Notes: a model not told the origin generated them from the letters alone. A stretch of DNA of 64,000 nucleotides from Alphaproteobacteria bacterium (GCA_015062435.1 SUUR01000004.1:1-64000); one strand, 5' to 3'. Positions 51,515 through 62,798 are shown, counted from the first letter of the stretch. Translations and numbers: made by a program.

Positions 51515-52945
51515 ATGGCAAACATTTTAATATCATATTATTCTGATTATGGTGAAGTATTATATGACGCTATTAGTGAAGAACTTTTAAGAAATGGAAA
51601 TAATGTATTTAGACTGAACATCAATAATCCTAAGGTGTTTAGAAGTAAATGGGGAGGGGAAAGTGAAATTACAGACAAAGCATTATATAATGATATTATA
51701 AAATTTTCTCCCGATATAATATTAAACTTCAACCATTCTTTTCCTCAAAATTGTCAACTAGGATTAAAAACAGATTGTAAAATTTGTATCTTAGATGCTG
51801 ATAACCCTGAGACATTTTGGAACAAAAAACTTTATCAACAAAATAAAGATAAATACTTATATTTGGGCTTACAATCTTACTCAAAAAAAATGTACGAAGA
51901 CAGTATTGGAAAAAATTTAACAGATGGTTTGGATTATCTTTATTTTCCTCCTGCAACAATGGTTAAAAACAAAAAATGTAAACAAGATAAAAATATTTCT
52001 TTTATCGGCTCAAACTTTTATCCGTTAAATGGAATCCCCCCTATGGGAAATTTCTATCATCCTGAAATAGTAGAGCTTTATAAAAACATCTGTGAAGATT
52101 ATTATTTTCCGATAGAACAAGGAAAAGAAGTTTGTAAATCAATTTCTGATATTAATTGGGCATATACTATGGTGCGAGGCTATTTATCAGGACAATATAG
52201 ATTAAAGTTTTTGCAAAGTATATCAGACATAGGTTTGGTCATATATGGCGACAGGAATTGGGAAAAAATTAGAGCCTATGATTTTGATTTGGAAAAATGT
52301 TATGATAAAAAAATTATTAAATCGCTAGAAGATAATCAATGGGTATATAACACCTCTAAAATATCTATAAACATCTCACACCCACAAGCAAAAACAAGCT
52401 TTTCGTGGAGAGTAATGGATATTATGGCTTCTAACTCTTGTTTATTGATGGAAGACAAACCTGACTGGAGAGATTTGTTTGAAAAATATTTAAGCACTCA
52501 AACCATAAAAGCAATTATATATAAAGATCGTTTTGATATGAGAGAAAAAGCGATAAAATTATTGAAAGATGATAAATTACGTCAAAAATGTGTTGCAGAA
52601 TTAAATAATGCAATTGCAAAAAATGGTCGTTGGAAACACAGGATGCAATCATTACAAAAGTTTTTAAATATTAATTTAATGAATTTAACAAACAAATCTC
52701 CTGAATATATTTATATACAGCATATTAGTGATATTAGCAATAAAACTAAACCTAATCAATCAAGCATCGTCACTCCAATAAAAAATAAAAAGAATTTTAT
52801 ACAAAAATTAAAGCTAAAACAACGAGTGATTCTTACACTTAATTTACTACTACTTATGGTTGCGCAAATTCCTATCATTGATTTTATGATTCCTAAAAAG
52901 AAACGAATGAAATTGCATCGTCTGCTAGAAACATATAAGAGGTAA
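51515..52945 (+). CDS. CgeB-like glycosyltransferase, copy 1
   Basis: This 476-aa protein has the GT4-like Rossmann fold (ILISYYSDYGEVLYDAISEE, ILNFNHSF) and the family region KTSFSWRVMDIMASNSCLL near residue 290. This is the signature of the CgeB/DUF3880 type of glycosyltransferase. A C-terminal stretch of about 80 residues ends in a hydrophobic helix (LTLNLLLLMVAQIPII) that could bind the membrane. It is a tandem paralogue of the next gene. Donor and acceptor are unknown. Confidence 0.75.
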   Translation: MANILISYYSDYGEVLYDAISEELLRNGNNVFRLNINNPKVFRSKWGGESEITDKALYNDIIKFSPDIILNFNHSFPQNCQLGLKTDCKICILDADNPETFWNKKLYQQNKDKYLYLGLQSYSKKMYEDSIGKNLTDGLDYLYFPPATMVKNKKCKQDKNISFIGSNFYPLNGIPPMGNFYHPEIVELYKNICEDYYFPIEQGKEVCKSISDINWAYTMVRGYLSGQYRLKFLQSISDIGLVIYGDRNWEKIRAYDFDLEKCYDKKIIKSLEDNQWVYNTSKISINISHPQAKTSFSWRVMDIMASNSCLLMEDKPDWRDLFEKYLSTQTIKAIIYKDRFDMREKAIKLLKDDKLRQKCVAELNNAIAKNGRWKHRMQSLQKFLNINLMNLTNKSPEYIYIQHISDISNKTKPNQSSIVTPIKNKKNFIQKLKLKQRVILTLNLLLLMVAQIPIIDFMIPKKKRMKLHRLLETYKR

Positions 52946-52953
52946 ATATTAAT

Positions 52954-54303
52954 ATGGTTAATATTGTTATTGGTTTAAACAATTTTTTAATGTCTTCTGA
53001 TAATCCTAGCGCAAGACCCCCTTTTTATGATGCTTTCTTAAGTGGATTAAAAAATGCCGGTAATAATGTTTTGTGTTTTGAACGTCAAAATTATAAACCC
53101 ATTATAAGTGATGAAATACCTGATAATTATTTGGAAATCATAAAAAAATTTAAACCAGATTTATTTATTTTCTTTAATAACCAATTTTGGAATATTATGA
53201 AGCATTTTGATGCTCCAATTGTAATATATGATGTTGATAGTCCTAACTCATATAGCAATATTGACGAATTAAAACAAAATAAAAATAAATTAAAATTTTT
53301 TGTAAATCAATCTAGCGGAATAGAACAGATTAAAGATATAATTGGAGTACAAACAGAAAACATTAAATATATTAAGCCATTTACAAATATAAATTCAAAT
53401 CCAAATATGGAACAAAATATAAATATTTCTTTTTTGGGTGCCTGTTGGATTTGGAATGATTTTAATGCTCCATTAAATTTCTCTCAACAACTAACAACAA
53501 AAGAAGAAAGAGATGAAGCCTTTAAGGCTTATCACAGATATATAGAACAACCTTATTATGATTTAGATTACTTTTACGACACAAAAAAAGATATTAAACG
53601 CTTAAAATTTGATGACATAAAGGTATCTTCTGCAAGGATATCCGGAATTAAGCGTTTAAGATACCTTACGGCTATTGCTGATTTAGGTCTTGAAGTTAGG
53701 GGATCCAACTGGAATAGTCCTATGTTAAAAGTGTTTCCGGAAGTAATGCTTTGCTACAACATTCAACAAGTTCTAAGTTATGTCGAAACGCAGGATTTCT
53801 TTAATCAATCTAAAATAGGTTTTAATACTAAGCATATTCAAGCAAAAAGTGGTTTCAGTTGGCGAGTTTGTGACATTATGGCCTCTAATGCTTGTTTGGT
53901 GACAGAACGGGCTGATGATTTAAAAACTTTAGGTTTTAAAGTACCAATGTTTGAAAGTGCATCAGAAGCAAGAGAAATTTGTGAAAAATTACTTAAAAAT
54001 GACAATATGCGTAAAGACATTGTTGCTCATAGTCATGAATTAATCGATAAAAATCATCGATTAGAATCATCTCTTGCTGAAATTGAAGATTTCTTAAATA
54101 TGAGATTGAGATCTAATATTGCCGGAAGTCTGCAAATAATTCAAATATCCTCAATTAAATCTATAATTAAAACGGATATACCTAAACCACCAGAAATACA
54201 TTTTCCGAATATAGATAAGAAAAGCTTTAATCTTAAAGATTCTATATATTATAAATTGTCAAAACATCTATTTAATAAAATATCATCGATAAGGCACTCA
54301 TAA
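52954..54303 (+). CDS. CgeB-like glycosyltransferase, copy 2
   Basis: This 449-aa protein is related to the previous one: VIGLNNFLMSSDN, FKPDLFIFFNNQFWN and the motif SGFSWRVCDIMASNACLV near residue 300. It has no membrane tail. It follows the first copy by 8 bases and is 1 base upstream of the 420-aa gene. Base composition is very AT-rich, as in the neighbouring genes. It probably extends the same glycan. Confidence 0.75.
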   Translation: MVNIVIGLNNFLMSSDNPSARPPFYDAFLSGLKNAGNNVLCFERQNYKPIISDEIPDNYLEIIKKFKPDLFIFFNNQFWNIMKHFDAPIVIYDVDSPNSYSNIDELKQNKNKLKFFVNQSSGIEQIKDIIGVQTENIKYIKPFTNINSNPNMEQNINISFLGACWIWNDFNAPLNFSQQLTTKEERDEAFKAYHRYIEQPYYDLDYFYDTKKDIKRLKFDDIKVSSARISGIKRLRYLTAIADLGLEVRGSNWNSPMLKVFPEVMLCYNIQQVLSYVETQDFFNQSKIGFNTKHIQAKSGFSWRVCDIMASNACLVTERADDLKTLGFKVPMFESASEAREICEKLLKNDNMRKDIVAHSHELIDKNHRLESSLAEIEDFLNMRLRSNIAGSLQIIQISSIKSIIKTDIPKPPEIHFPNIDKKSFNLKDSIYYKLSKHLFNKISSIRHS

Positions 54304-54304
54304 C

Positions 54305-55567
54305 ATGAATAAAATCAAAAGAATAATTATTACTACCGATGTACTCAGAGATCCTGAATGCAAAGATTTTAGTTTGCAGTCAAACACAGTGTGGACATCA
54401 ACTTTGTTTGGTGACTTGTGTAATGAGGTTACAGGACTTCCTATTGAAGTCTATGATGCCAAATATATGAACGGTTTTGTACAAACTCTTTATAAAATAT
54501 ATGGTTTCACTGATAAGATTGAACAAATTGACTGGTTAAAAATCTACAACCAAACAGAGTTAGAACCTCTTGCTAAAGAACTTTTCCATGTATACTTTTC
54601 AGACAGTTTGGTAATCGGTTTTGAATTACCGCAAATTTTTAGAAGAATGTTTGATAATTTAGGTATTTTTTATATTGATATTATTCATCATCCAATCAGA
54701 TACTTAGACGATTTATTACATGGTTTTAGTACAAATTCTTTAGCTATATATAATAAACTTATGAAATATCAAATTAATCCGGATATTTTTAAATTACAAG
54801 CTACATACTTAAAAGTAAAATCCAGAATGAGGAATATTAATAACAATAAAATCATTCCTAATTCTTGTATTATTTTTGGACAAACAAATGTTGATCGAAG
54901 CATATTGAAACCAGATGGTTCATTAGCTAGAATACTTGATTATAAAGAACAAATTATCGAACTCAGCAAAAAATATAAACATATCTACTTTAAACCTCAC
55001 CCTTTAAACGTTAACAATAAAGAAACTATTGAATTTTTAAAATCAAATATATCTAATTTTTCTTTATTGGATTATATTAATGCTTATGATTTGTATTGCA
55101 ATGACAGTGTTGAATTGTATATTGCTCTATCATCAGGATCTTTATATGAGGCAAAATACTTTGGAAATAATGTGCAATATCTATATAAACAACCTTTTGA
55201 ATATGGCGAAGACTATATAAACAAATCAACTTCATGTTATGATTGGAAAGAAGTATTTGTATCTATATATAAAAATTACCTATCTTATGCTTTTTGGAGT
55301 GATATTTTATCTGAAATAATAAGCGTAAAATCTAAAGATAGTATTTGTATTGATACTCATAATATAATGCGCCATGCACTGAGGGCAAATTGGAGTTATA
55401 ATGATAACAACAGTTTTACATTAGAAACATTTATGAATTCTGTACGGTATGATATTGCATCTTTAAGAAGCAGCGTACAAAATAAACCCATTGCAATTCC
55501 TAAAGGAATTGGATATAAAATATGGAAACATTTGAATAAAAAACTAAAAAAGCAGGGTATTATTTAA
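54305..55567 (+). CDS. Probable glycan-cluster glycosyltransferase-like protein
   Basis: This 420-aa protein is not firmly recognised. It has short motifs found in capsule-type transferases (IYFKPHPLNVNN near 229 and LSSGSLYEAKYFG near 281), in the position where GT-B enzymes bind nucleotide. No signal or membrane segment is present. It has very low GC and lies between the CgeB-like genes and fdtB, with a 149-base gap downstream. A polysialyl- or capsule-transferase-like enzyme is the best guess. Confidence 0.6.
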   Translation: MNKIKRIIITTDVLRDPECKDFSLQSNTVWTSTLFGDLCNEVTGLPIEVYDAKYMNGFVQTLYKIYGFTDKIEQIDWLKIYNQTELEPLAKELFHVYFSDSLVIGFELPQIFRRMFDNLGIFYIDIIHHPIRYLDDLLHGFSTNSLAIYNKLMKYQINPDIFKLQATYLKVKSRMRNINNNKIIPNSCIIFGQTNVDRSILKPDGSLARILDYKEQIIELSKKYKHIYFKPHPLNVNNKETIEFLKSNISNFSLLDYINAYDLYCNDSVELYIALSSGSLYEAKYFGNNVQYLYKQPFEYGEDYINKSTSCYDWKEVFVSIYKNYLSYAFWSDILSEIISVKSKDSICIDTHNIMRHALRANWSYNDNNSFTLETFMNSVRYDIASLRSSVQNKPIAIPKGIGYKIWKHLNKKLKKQGII

Positions 55568-55716
55568 ATCAGGTTTAATAAGATGTAGGTATTTTATTGT
55601 ATTACTTAATTGAAATACCTTGTAAACGTTATTTAAGAAAAAAAACAGTAACATTAAATAAACCGGAATAAAATTAATTTTTAACAGACACAACTTAAGT
55701 AATAGAGGGATTAATA

Positions 55717-56805
55717 ATGATTAAATTTTTAGATTTGCATAAGATTAATGAACGTTTTAGAAAAGAAATCGACGAAAGGATTAAAAATGTTTTGGATTCC
55801 GGTTGGTATCTTTTGGGCAATCAAGATAAAAATTTTGAACAAAATTTTGCAAAGTATTGTGGTGTAAAGCATTGTATTGGTGTGGCAAACGGTTTAGATG
55901 CGTTGAATATGATTATTCGGGCATATGGGTTTGGCACTGGCGATGAAATTATTGTTCCGGCAAATACCTATATTGCATCTATTCTCGCAATTTCTGAAAA
56001 TGGTTGTACCCCTATTTTGGTTGAGCCGGATATAAATACATACAATATCAATCCCGATTTAATTGAAGAAAAAATTACAACTAGAACTAAAGCTATTATG
56101 GTGGTTCATCTTTACGGACAAGCTGTTCAAATGGATAAAATTTGGGAAATAGCAAAACGCCACAACCTTAAAATAATAGAAGATTCTGCTCAGGCTCATG
56201 GTGCATCATATAAAGGTCATAGAACAGGAAATTTGGGTGATGCTGCCGGATTTTCTTTCTATCCCGGTAAGAATCTCGGATGTATGGGTGATGGTGGTGC
56301 CGTGACAACTAATGATGATGAATTAGCAGCTAAAATCCGTGCCATTGCTAATTATGGTTCAAACAGAAAATATAATCATATTTATAAAGGTATAAATTCT
56401 CGTCTTGATGAGATTCAAGCCGCTGTTCTTGATGTTAAGTTACCTTACTTGGATAAGGATAATATGCGTCGTCGTGAAATTGCAAAATATTATCGAGAAA
56501 ACATCAAAAATCCTCATATCTCACTACCTGAAACTTATAGCGAAGATGCTCACGTGTGGCATGTATTTGTTGTTAGATGTGATAATCGCAACGCTTTACA
56601 ACAGCACTTGGAAGCTAACAATATTCAGACTAATATTCACTATCCGACAGCTCCTCACAAACAAAAATGTTATACAGAGTATTCTACTTTATCTTTGCCT
56701 GTTACAGAAAGAATCCATGATGAAGTTATCTCTTTGCCAATTTCTCCGGTAATGACAGACGAAGAAGTTAAAAAAGTGGTAGAGGTCGTAAATGCTTTCC
56801 AATAA
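55717..56805 (+). CDS. fdtB: dTDP-3-amino-3,6-dideoxyhexose aminotransferase (FdtB/QdtB-like)
   Basis: This 362-aa DegT/DnrJ/EryC1 aminotransferase has the cofactor lysine in [18 protein letters not shown] near residue 186 and the conserved [15 protein letters not shown] just before it. It uses PLP and glutamate to aminate the 3-keto sugar from FdtA, giving a dTDP-3-amino sugar (Fuc3N or Qui3N type). The match to FdtB/QdtB is by context with fdtA; other DegT specificities are possible. It overlaps the next glycosyltransferase gene by 14 bases. Confidence 0.85.
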   Translation: MIKFLDLHKINERFRKEIDERIKNVLDSGWYLLGNQDKNFEQNFAKYCGVKHCIGVANGLDALNMIIRAYGFGTGDEIIVPANTYIASILAISENGCTPILVEPDINTYNINPDLIEEKITTRTKAIMVVHLYGQAVQMDKIWEIAKRHNLKIIEDSAQAHGASYKGHRTGNLGDAAGFSFYPGKNLGCMGDGGAVTTNDDELAAKIRAIANYGSNRKYNHIYKGINSRLDEIQAAVLDVKLPYLDKDNMRRREIAKYYRENIKNPHISLPETYSEDAHVWHVFVVRCDNRNALQQHLEANNIQTNIHYPTAPHKQKCYTEYSTLSLPVTERIHDEVISLPISPVMTDEEVKKVVEVVNAFQ

Positions 56806-57736
56806 ACCATTAATTTCAGTTATTATTCCAGCTTATAATCACGAGCAATTTGTTTGTGATGCCATTCGGTCAATTATAGCTCAAACTTACAAAAATATTG
56901 AACTGATTATCATTAACGACGGCTCAACAGATGATACTTGGGACAAGATAAATGAATTAAAAGATGATTGCAAAAAGCGGTTTATTAATATTCATTTTGA
57001 AACTCAAGAGAATCAAGGAACATGTACGACATTAAACAGATTAATAAAATTAGCTAATGGAGAATATATCTATTTAATTGCATCTGATGATTTGGCAAAA
57101 CCTAGTGCCATAGAAAAACAGCTAAAAGAAATAATCCAAAATAAGGCTGTGGTTGCTGTCGGAAATAATGAATTTATCAATAACCGCAGTGAACGAATAG
57201 GTTGGGATAAACATAGAAATTCAACAAATATTGAAAATGCTGAATATAGAACTTTTGCAGATTTTCTTCAAATTAAACAAATCGATACATCTTTTGGAAC
57301 ATATAAACAATTATTACAAAGAAATCATATTCCAAACGGGTGCTTAATTTTGGCATCGGCGATAAAACAGATTCCGCAATTTTCAAAAGATGCTCCTCTG
57401 GAAGATTATTTTATGCATTTACAACTGTCTAAAATAGGAAAATATGTTTTTATTGATGAAATATTATTCTCATATAGGTGGCATGGTTCCAATACAGCAA
57501 AAATTGCAAATAAAATGCGTGCTATTACTCGAAAGACGATGGAATATGAACAAAATTTAGTATCACAAGAAAAGTATTCCCAATATAAACAGATATTTGA
57601 GGAAGTAAAATATAGTACAAAAACGCTTTTTTCGATTGGTAATCTCATAAAGCTTTATAAAACAAAACATTTGTTTTCCAAAAAATTAATTTTGGCAATA
57701 GGAAAGTATAAATTTACTCTTAAATCAAAGGATTAG
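56792..57736 (+). CDS. Glycosyltransferase family 2
   Basis: This 314-aa protein has [37 protein letters not shown] and [15 protein letters not shown] near residue 95, the GT-A pattern with a variant metal motif (SDD). It is one of the last genes of the cluster. It overlaps fdtB by 14 bases and ends 4 bases from a converging gene. Substrates are unknown. Confidence 0.88.
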   Translation: MLSNKPLISVIIPAYNHEQFVCDAIRSIIAQTYKNIELIIINDGSTDDTWDKINELKDDCKKRFINIHFETQENQGTCTTLNRLIKLANGEYIYLIASDDLAKPSAIEKQLKEIIQNKAVVAVGNNEFINNRSERIGWDKHRNSTNIENAEYRTFADFLQIKQIDTSFGTYKQLLQRNHIPNGCLILASAIKQIPQFSKDAPLEDYFMHLQLSKIGKYVFIDEILFSYRWHGSNTAKIANKMRAITRKTMEYEQNLVSQEKYSQYKQIFEEVKYSTKTLFSIGNLIKLYKTKHLFSKKLILAIGKYKFTLKSKD

Positions 57737-57740
57737 TTTT

Positions 57741-58517
57741 TTAGCAGTATGTGCTACACCAATAGATGTCAGGATCATAATAGTTGGTAGCACAACCTGT
57801 GGCTTTGAAGTATTTAGTATTATCGTCACATCCGGGAACGCATTCTTCACATACGGCATTTGCCGGACATTGGCTTAAAGTGAAGCCTTCTGCTGTACAG
57901 TCTGTTTTACGACATGTTTGACATTCAATACAACAAGTATCACAATCTGTATAGGTTTTATTGCACCCATAACTACAACTTGCTATACAAACTTCTTCAG
58001 CAGATGCTTTGGTGCAAGCATCTATGCATTGCTCATAATGTGTTCCGCTACTGTCACTACAAGAGTTTCCATATAGAAAATCACTACAATTAGATGAGGT
58101 ATGAGGGTATTTACTTGTATCACATTTACATTTTTTATAGCGTACGTCACCATTGGCTTCAGTACAATTACCGGATGAAGTATCTGCTATTTTACCGGCT
58201 GAAACACATGATGCAGAAGTGTTAGGATACGCAGAAATATTACAAGACCAAGACTTACAACAAGTTTCCGGACCATAAAAATAATCCGTACAATCATATC
58301 CTTCAGGAATATCTTTGAGAGGTTTCCAATTTGAATAGTTATAGCAAGAGAATTTTACTACAGGTTCTTCGGGGATTGGATTATCAATTTCAGGACCATT
58401 AACTCGATGTGAGTATACTTGTTTACGTTGATAATCAGGCAATAACCAAACTTTGGAATATGCATTGTTAACATAACCAAATAAAAGCAATAGCAGAATT
58501 AAAAACAACTTACGCAT
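57741..58517 (-). CDS. Secreted cysteine-rich repeat protein with LPDYQ N-terminus, paralogue
   Basis: This 258-aa protein starts at the ATG at 58517 (GAGGTG site) and has a signal peptide of about 20 residues (LFLILLLLLFGYVNNAYS). The mature protein begins KVWLLPDYQ, as in the protein at 39024. It has two repeat units, SCNISAYPNTSASC and KCDTSKYPHTSSNC, each followed by GxxCxxxxGxxxYxxC. It then has blocks such as CDTCCIECQTC, about 40 cysteines in all. It stands between the glycan cluster and the TM2 gene. Not a recognised family. Confidence 0.72.
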   Translation of the reverse strand: MRKLFLILLLLLFGYVNNAYSKVWLLPDYQRKQVYSHRVNGPEIDNPIPEEPVVKFSCYNYSNWKPLKDIPEGYDCTDYFYGPETCCKSWSCNISAYPNTSASCVSAGKIADTSSGNCTEANGDVRYKKCKCDTSKYPHTSSNCSDFLYGNSCSDSSGTHYEQCIDACTKASAEEVCIASCSYGCNKTYTDCDTCCIECQTCRKTDCTAEGFTLSQCPANAVCEECVPGCDDNTKYFKATGCATNYYDPDIYWCSTYC

Positions 58518-58606
58518 TGCCACACCTCTCATAATACCCTATATATTAGATTAGCAAATTGTTTGAAAGGTGTCAAATAATTATTGAATTTGTTAAAATA
58601 TAACAA

Positions 58607-59065
58607 TCATATATTAATGATAACTTCTTCAAAATCAGGCTCGTCCATAACCATCGGAGTGTTGGAAAAAGCCAAAGCCAATAATACTATCGAAATTATA
58701 CGTAAGCTAATTATAATTGTACGATTACCACTAAAATTTATTCCTTTAGCACTTTTATTTACAAACAACAACTCCAACAAAGCCCACATGGCGACAAACA
58801 ATAAAGGAATATATAAAAACCATGCTGAGATTAATGTTAAACACAATTGAGATAACCCTCTTCCCCAATAACCGGCATAAAAATTATGAATACCGGTGGT
58901 TCCTAAGAAAAAAGCTAAAAGTATATATATTACTCCGTTTTTGGGCTGCACCGGCTCGTTTTTATGCAATATTTTGGCAACAAGCCGTTTCTTCTCTGCA
59001 ACAAATTCTTCCTCTGTTAAATGGATTTTATGAGCGATTTCTTTGAGTTTGGTTACATCTAGCAT
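58607..59065 (-). CDS. TM2 domain membrane protein
   Basis: This 152-aa protein has an N-terminal SHOCT-like helix (LKEIAHKIHLTEEEFVAEKK), then a TM2 domain with AFFLGTTGIHNFYAGYWGRG near residue 51 and a second helix pair. A further membrane segment follows near 128. TM2 domains are found in many bacterial membrane proteins of unknown function. The gene is transcribed toward the cysteine-rich gene, which lies 89 bases downstream. Confidence 0.82.
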   Translation of the reverse strand: MLDVTKLKEIAHKIHLTEEEFVAEKKRLVAKILHKNEPVQPKNGVIYILLAFFLGTTGIHNFYAGYWGRGLSQLCLTLISAWFLYIPLLFVAMWALLELLFVNKSAKGINFSGNRTIIISLRIISIVLLALAFSNTPMVMDEPDFEEVIINI

Positions 59066-59120
59066 TGCTACCTCCTACTGTTTATACATAATATATAAGT
59101 TATATTTAATTAATTCCAAT

Positions 59121-59158
59121 AAAAAAGAGCTTTGTTTTTGTAAACAAAGCTCTTTTTT
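59121..59158 (-). terminator. Intrinsic terminator of groESL
   Basis: AAAAAAGAGCTTTGTTT and its complement form a 17-bp stem with a 3-4 base loop, with a T run on both strands. It starts 12 bases from the groEL stop codon. Confidence 0.92.
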
Positions 59159-59170
59159 ATCATCAACAAG

Positions 59171-60826
<1,656 letters not shown>

Positions 60827-61117
60827 CTATTCTTCAACAATACATAAAATTTCAGATTCTTTAATCAACAAACGTTCTTCGCCATTGACTTTTACCTCTG
60901 AACCAGCCCATTTGCCAAACAAAACTTTATCACCGACTTTAACTGTCATCGGAATTAATTTACCATCAGATCCGATTACTCCGGCACCAACAGCCTCTAC
61001 TAAACCTTCACTGGGTTTTTCTTTTGCGGTATCCGGAATAATTATACCACCTGCAGTTTTGGTGGTTTCTTCTAAGCGTTTAACCAATACGCGATCTTGT
61101 AAAGGTATTATTTTCAT
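60827..61117 (-). CDS. groS: Co-chaperonin GroES
   Basis: GroES caps the GroEL cavity. The 96 aa include the mobile loop [19 protein letters not shown] and the end [20 protein letters not shown]. It has normal length and an ATGGAGTAAAAC leader. It is the first gene of the groES-groEL operon. No CIRCE repeat is seen upstream; a candidate RpoH promoter lies at 61159-61187. Confidence 0.97.
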   Translation of the reverse strand: MKIIPLQDRVLVKRLEETTKTAGGIIIPDTAKEKPSEGLVEAVGAGVIGSDGKLIPMTVKVGDKVLFGKWAGSEVKVNGEERLLIKESEILCIVEE

Positions 61118-61158
61118 GTTTTACTCCATAAGTTATAATAAATTTAACTATTTTCATA

Positions 61159-61187
61159 CTTAGGAATTTGAAACACTAATGTCAAGC
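61159..61187 (-). promoter_or_regulatory. Candidate RpoH (sigma-32) promoter of groESL
   Basis: On the minus strand CTTGACA is followed, 15 bases later, by CCTAAGT, close to the alphaproteobacterial heat-shock consensus CTTGAC, 17-18 bases, CYTAT. The -10 part is imperfect. The start of groES is 41 bases downstream of the promoter. rpoH is present in the window, supporting heat-shock control. Confidence 0.55.
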
Positions 61188-61204
61188 TATTGAGTCATTT
61201 TTTA

Positions 61205-61234
61205 GCAAAAAAAAATGCCGGATAAATCCGGCAT
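61205..61234 (-). terminator. Intrinsic terminator of the ion channel gene
   Basis: ATGCCGGAT and ATCCGGCAT form a 9-bp stem with a 2-base loop followed on the minus strand by nine T residues. It lies 17 bases past the stop codon at 61252. Confidence 0.92.
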
Positions 61235-61251
61235 CGTATGTTTTGAAGGTA

Positions 61252-61977
61252 TTATTTTGGTAAATTTTGTTTTTGTATTTGATTAAAAGCTGATACAATA
61301 AAACTTACGATAATTAAAAACGATAACACCGCTTGTGAAACAAAATATATCCAAGCATGCGGAAAAATCACCAGTATCGGGCGGACAACACCGGTTATCC
61401 AACCATCTATTGTCAGGCTTTGTAATAGGGTAAGTATTGATAATCCTAAAGTGGAGAAATTTATAAACACATTGCCGAATAAGCTTACTCCAATTATGGC
61501 AAACACATAAGAAAATACAGCAAAAATCATTAAAAAAGATAAAAAGCTCGGCAATAAACCAATAATAATGTTTATCAAATTATTGATTTTTGAAAAATGG
61601 TGCATGTATTTGAATAATCTGAGCAATCTAAAAGACCTCAATACGATAAAACTGGTTGCTTCGGGAATCGAAGATATAATTACAACTGCCAAATCAAATA
61701 TATTCCAACCTGAAGTGAAAAACTTCTTTTTGAGAGCATATATTTTGAGAAACATTTCAAAAATAAATATTCCCATAAACAGTCTATCCAACAAAAACAG
61801 TCCTTTATTGAAATAGTAACTCATGATATCAGATGTCATTAAGCCTAGAACAACAGCATCTGCAAGAATAATGCTCATGATAAACATTTCAAAACTGAAG
61901 CCTGTTACCAATTTAGATAAACGTCGTTGCTCATCTTTGTAATATAAGTTTATTGTCGGTTTCTTTTTTATAGCCAT
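61252..61977 (-). CDS. Voltage-gated sodium channel-like ion transporter
   Basis: This 241-aa protein has the six-helix plan of the bacterial Nav family: S1-S3 between residues 25 and 100, an S4 with spaced arginines (IVLRSFRLLRLFKYM) near 113, and pore helices with LLQSLTIDGWITGVVRPI near 184-201. In well-studied members the filter is TLESW; here the aligned residues are TIDGW. It likely forms a tetrameric inner-membrane channel. Ion selectivity is uncertain because of the changed filter. It has its own terminator. Confidence 0.82.
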   Translation of the reverse strand: MAIKKKPTINLYYKDEQRRLSKLVTGFSFEMFIMSIILADAVVLGLMTSDIMSYYFNKGLFLLDRLFMGIFIFEMFLKIYALKKKFFTSGWNIFDLAVVIISSIPEATSFIVLRSFRLLRLFKYMHHFSKINNLINIIIGLLPSFLSFLMIFAVFSYVFAIIGVSLFGNVFINFSTLGLSILTLLQSLTIDGWITGVVRPILVIFPHAWIYFVSQAVLSFLIIVSFIVSAFNQIQKQNLPK

Positions 61978-62008
61978 AATGTGTTCTCCGTATCAATGAT
62001 ATTTTATC

Positions 62009-62674
62009 TTAAAAAATAATTATCGCAACTGCTATTGCCGAAAGTGATAATGCAGGCCCAAAAGCAACGGCTTTTTGTTTGCGCACCAAACTATATATCA
62101 ACATAAGAATTGATGCTCCGGCAATAACATACAATAAAGGTTCCACACCAACCCATGCTCCGATTGCTGACAGTAGCTTTATATCTCCACCGCCAAATGC
62201 ATCTTTATTTTTTTTCAACAGTAAAAAGCTTACCAAAACCGGTAATAAATATCCGATAATTGCACCTAAGGCACTATCTGCGCCAATTATCCAACCATTT
62301 CCTAATACTGAATATGCGAATCCGAATATCAATAAAGGAACTGTTAAAATATCCGGCAACAAATACATTCTCCAATCTATTTCTGCCAATAATAACAATG
62401 TATATGTATAAAACAAAATCCATCCCAAACCATCAATACCGAACTTGTAAGCAAGTATGTAAGACAATCCACAGGTAACAATTCCGCTAAAAAATGAACG
62501 CCACATAAAACTCTTAAATTGTTTAGTATAATATACCGGAAGTAAAAATTTGTTGATGCGTATTGTTTGCCAAATTGCATTTGCAGGGGTAGATGGCATA
62601 AACTTTGCAAAGCGCCTTGCTATATAGGGGATAAACAACCCAAAAATGAAACTGCCCGTAATATATGCTATCAT
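62009..62674 (-). CDS. Prepilin peptidase (A24 family)
   Basis: This 221-aa integral membrane protein has two aspartate motifs, AEIDWRMYLLPD near residue 94 and AFGGGDIKLL near 163, as in type IV prepilin peptidases. It has about six membrane helices. The N-terminal zinc-cysteine methylase segment of PilD is reduced and lacks cysteines. It would cut pilin leaders, including the PilS-like one at 36104. No other pilus genes are adjacent. Confidence 0.88.
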   Translation of the reverse strand: MIAYITGSFIFGLFIPYIARRFAKFMPSTPANAIWQTIRINKFLLPVYYTKQFKSFMWRSFFSGIVTCGLSYILAYKFGIDGLGWILFYTYTLLLLAEIDWRMYLLPDILTVPLLIFGFAYSVLGNGWIIGADSALGAIIGYLLPVLVSFLLLKKNKDAFGGGDIKLLSAIGAWVGVEPLLYVIAGASILMLIYSLVRKQKAVAFGPALSLSAIAVAIIIF

Positions 62675-62798
62675 AGCTACCTCCTGTTCAAAATATATAG
62701 CGAAAATGATAAAAAATTATTAATCAGGATATTATTGTTATTCACTTTATATTTAACTTTTATCGATATTATTTGTGTATATTAATCGGAGAATAAAA

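Noticed and set aside
61118-61250. CIRCE element upstream of groES
   Set aside because: No TTAGCACTC-N9-GAGTGCTAA repeat was found; only a loose GAGTC is present.
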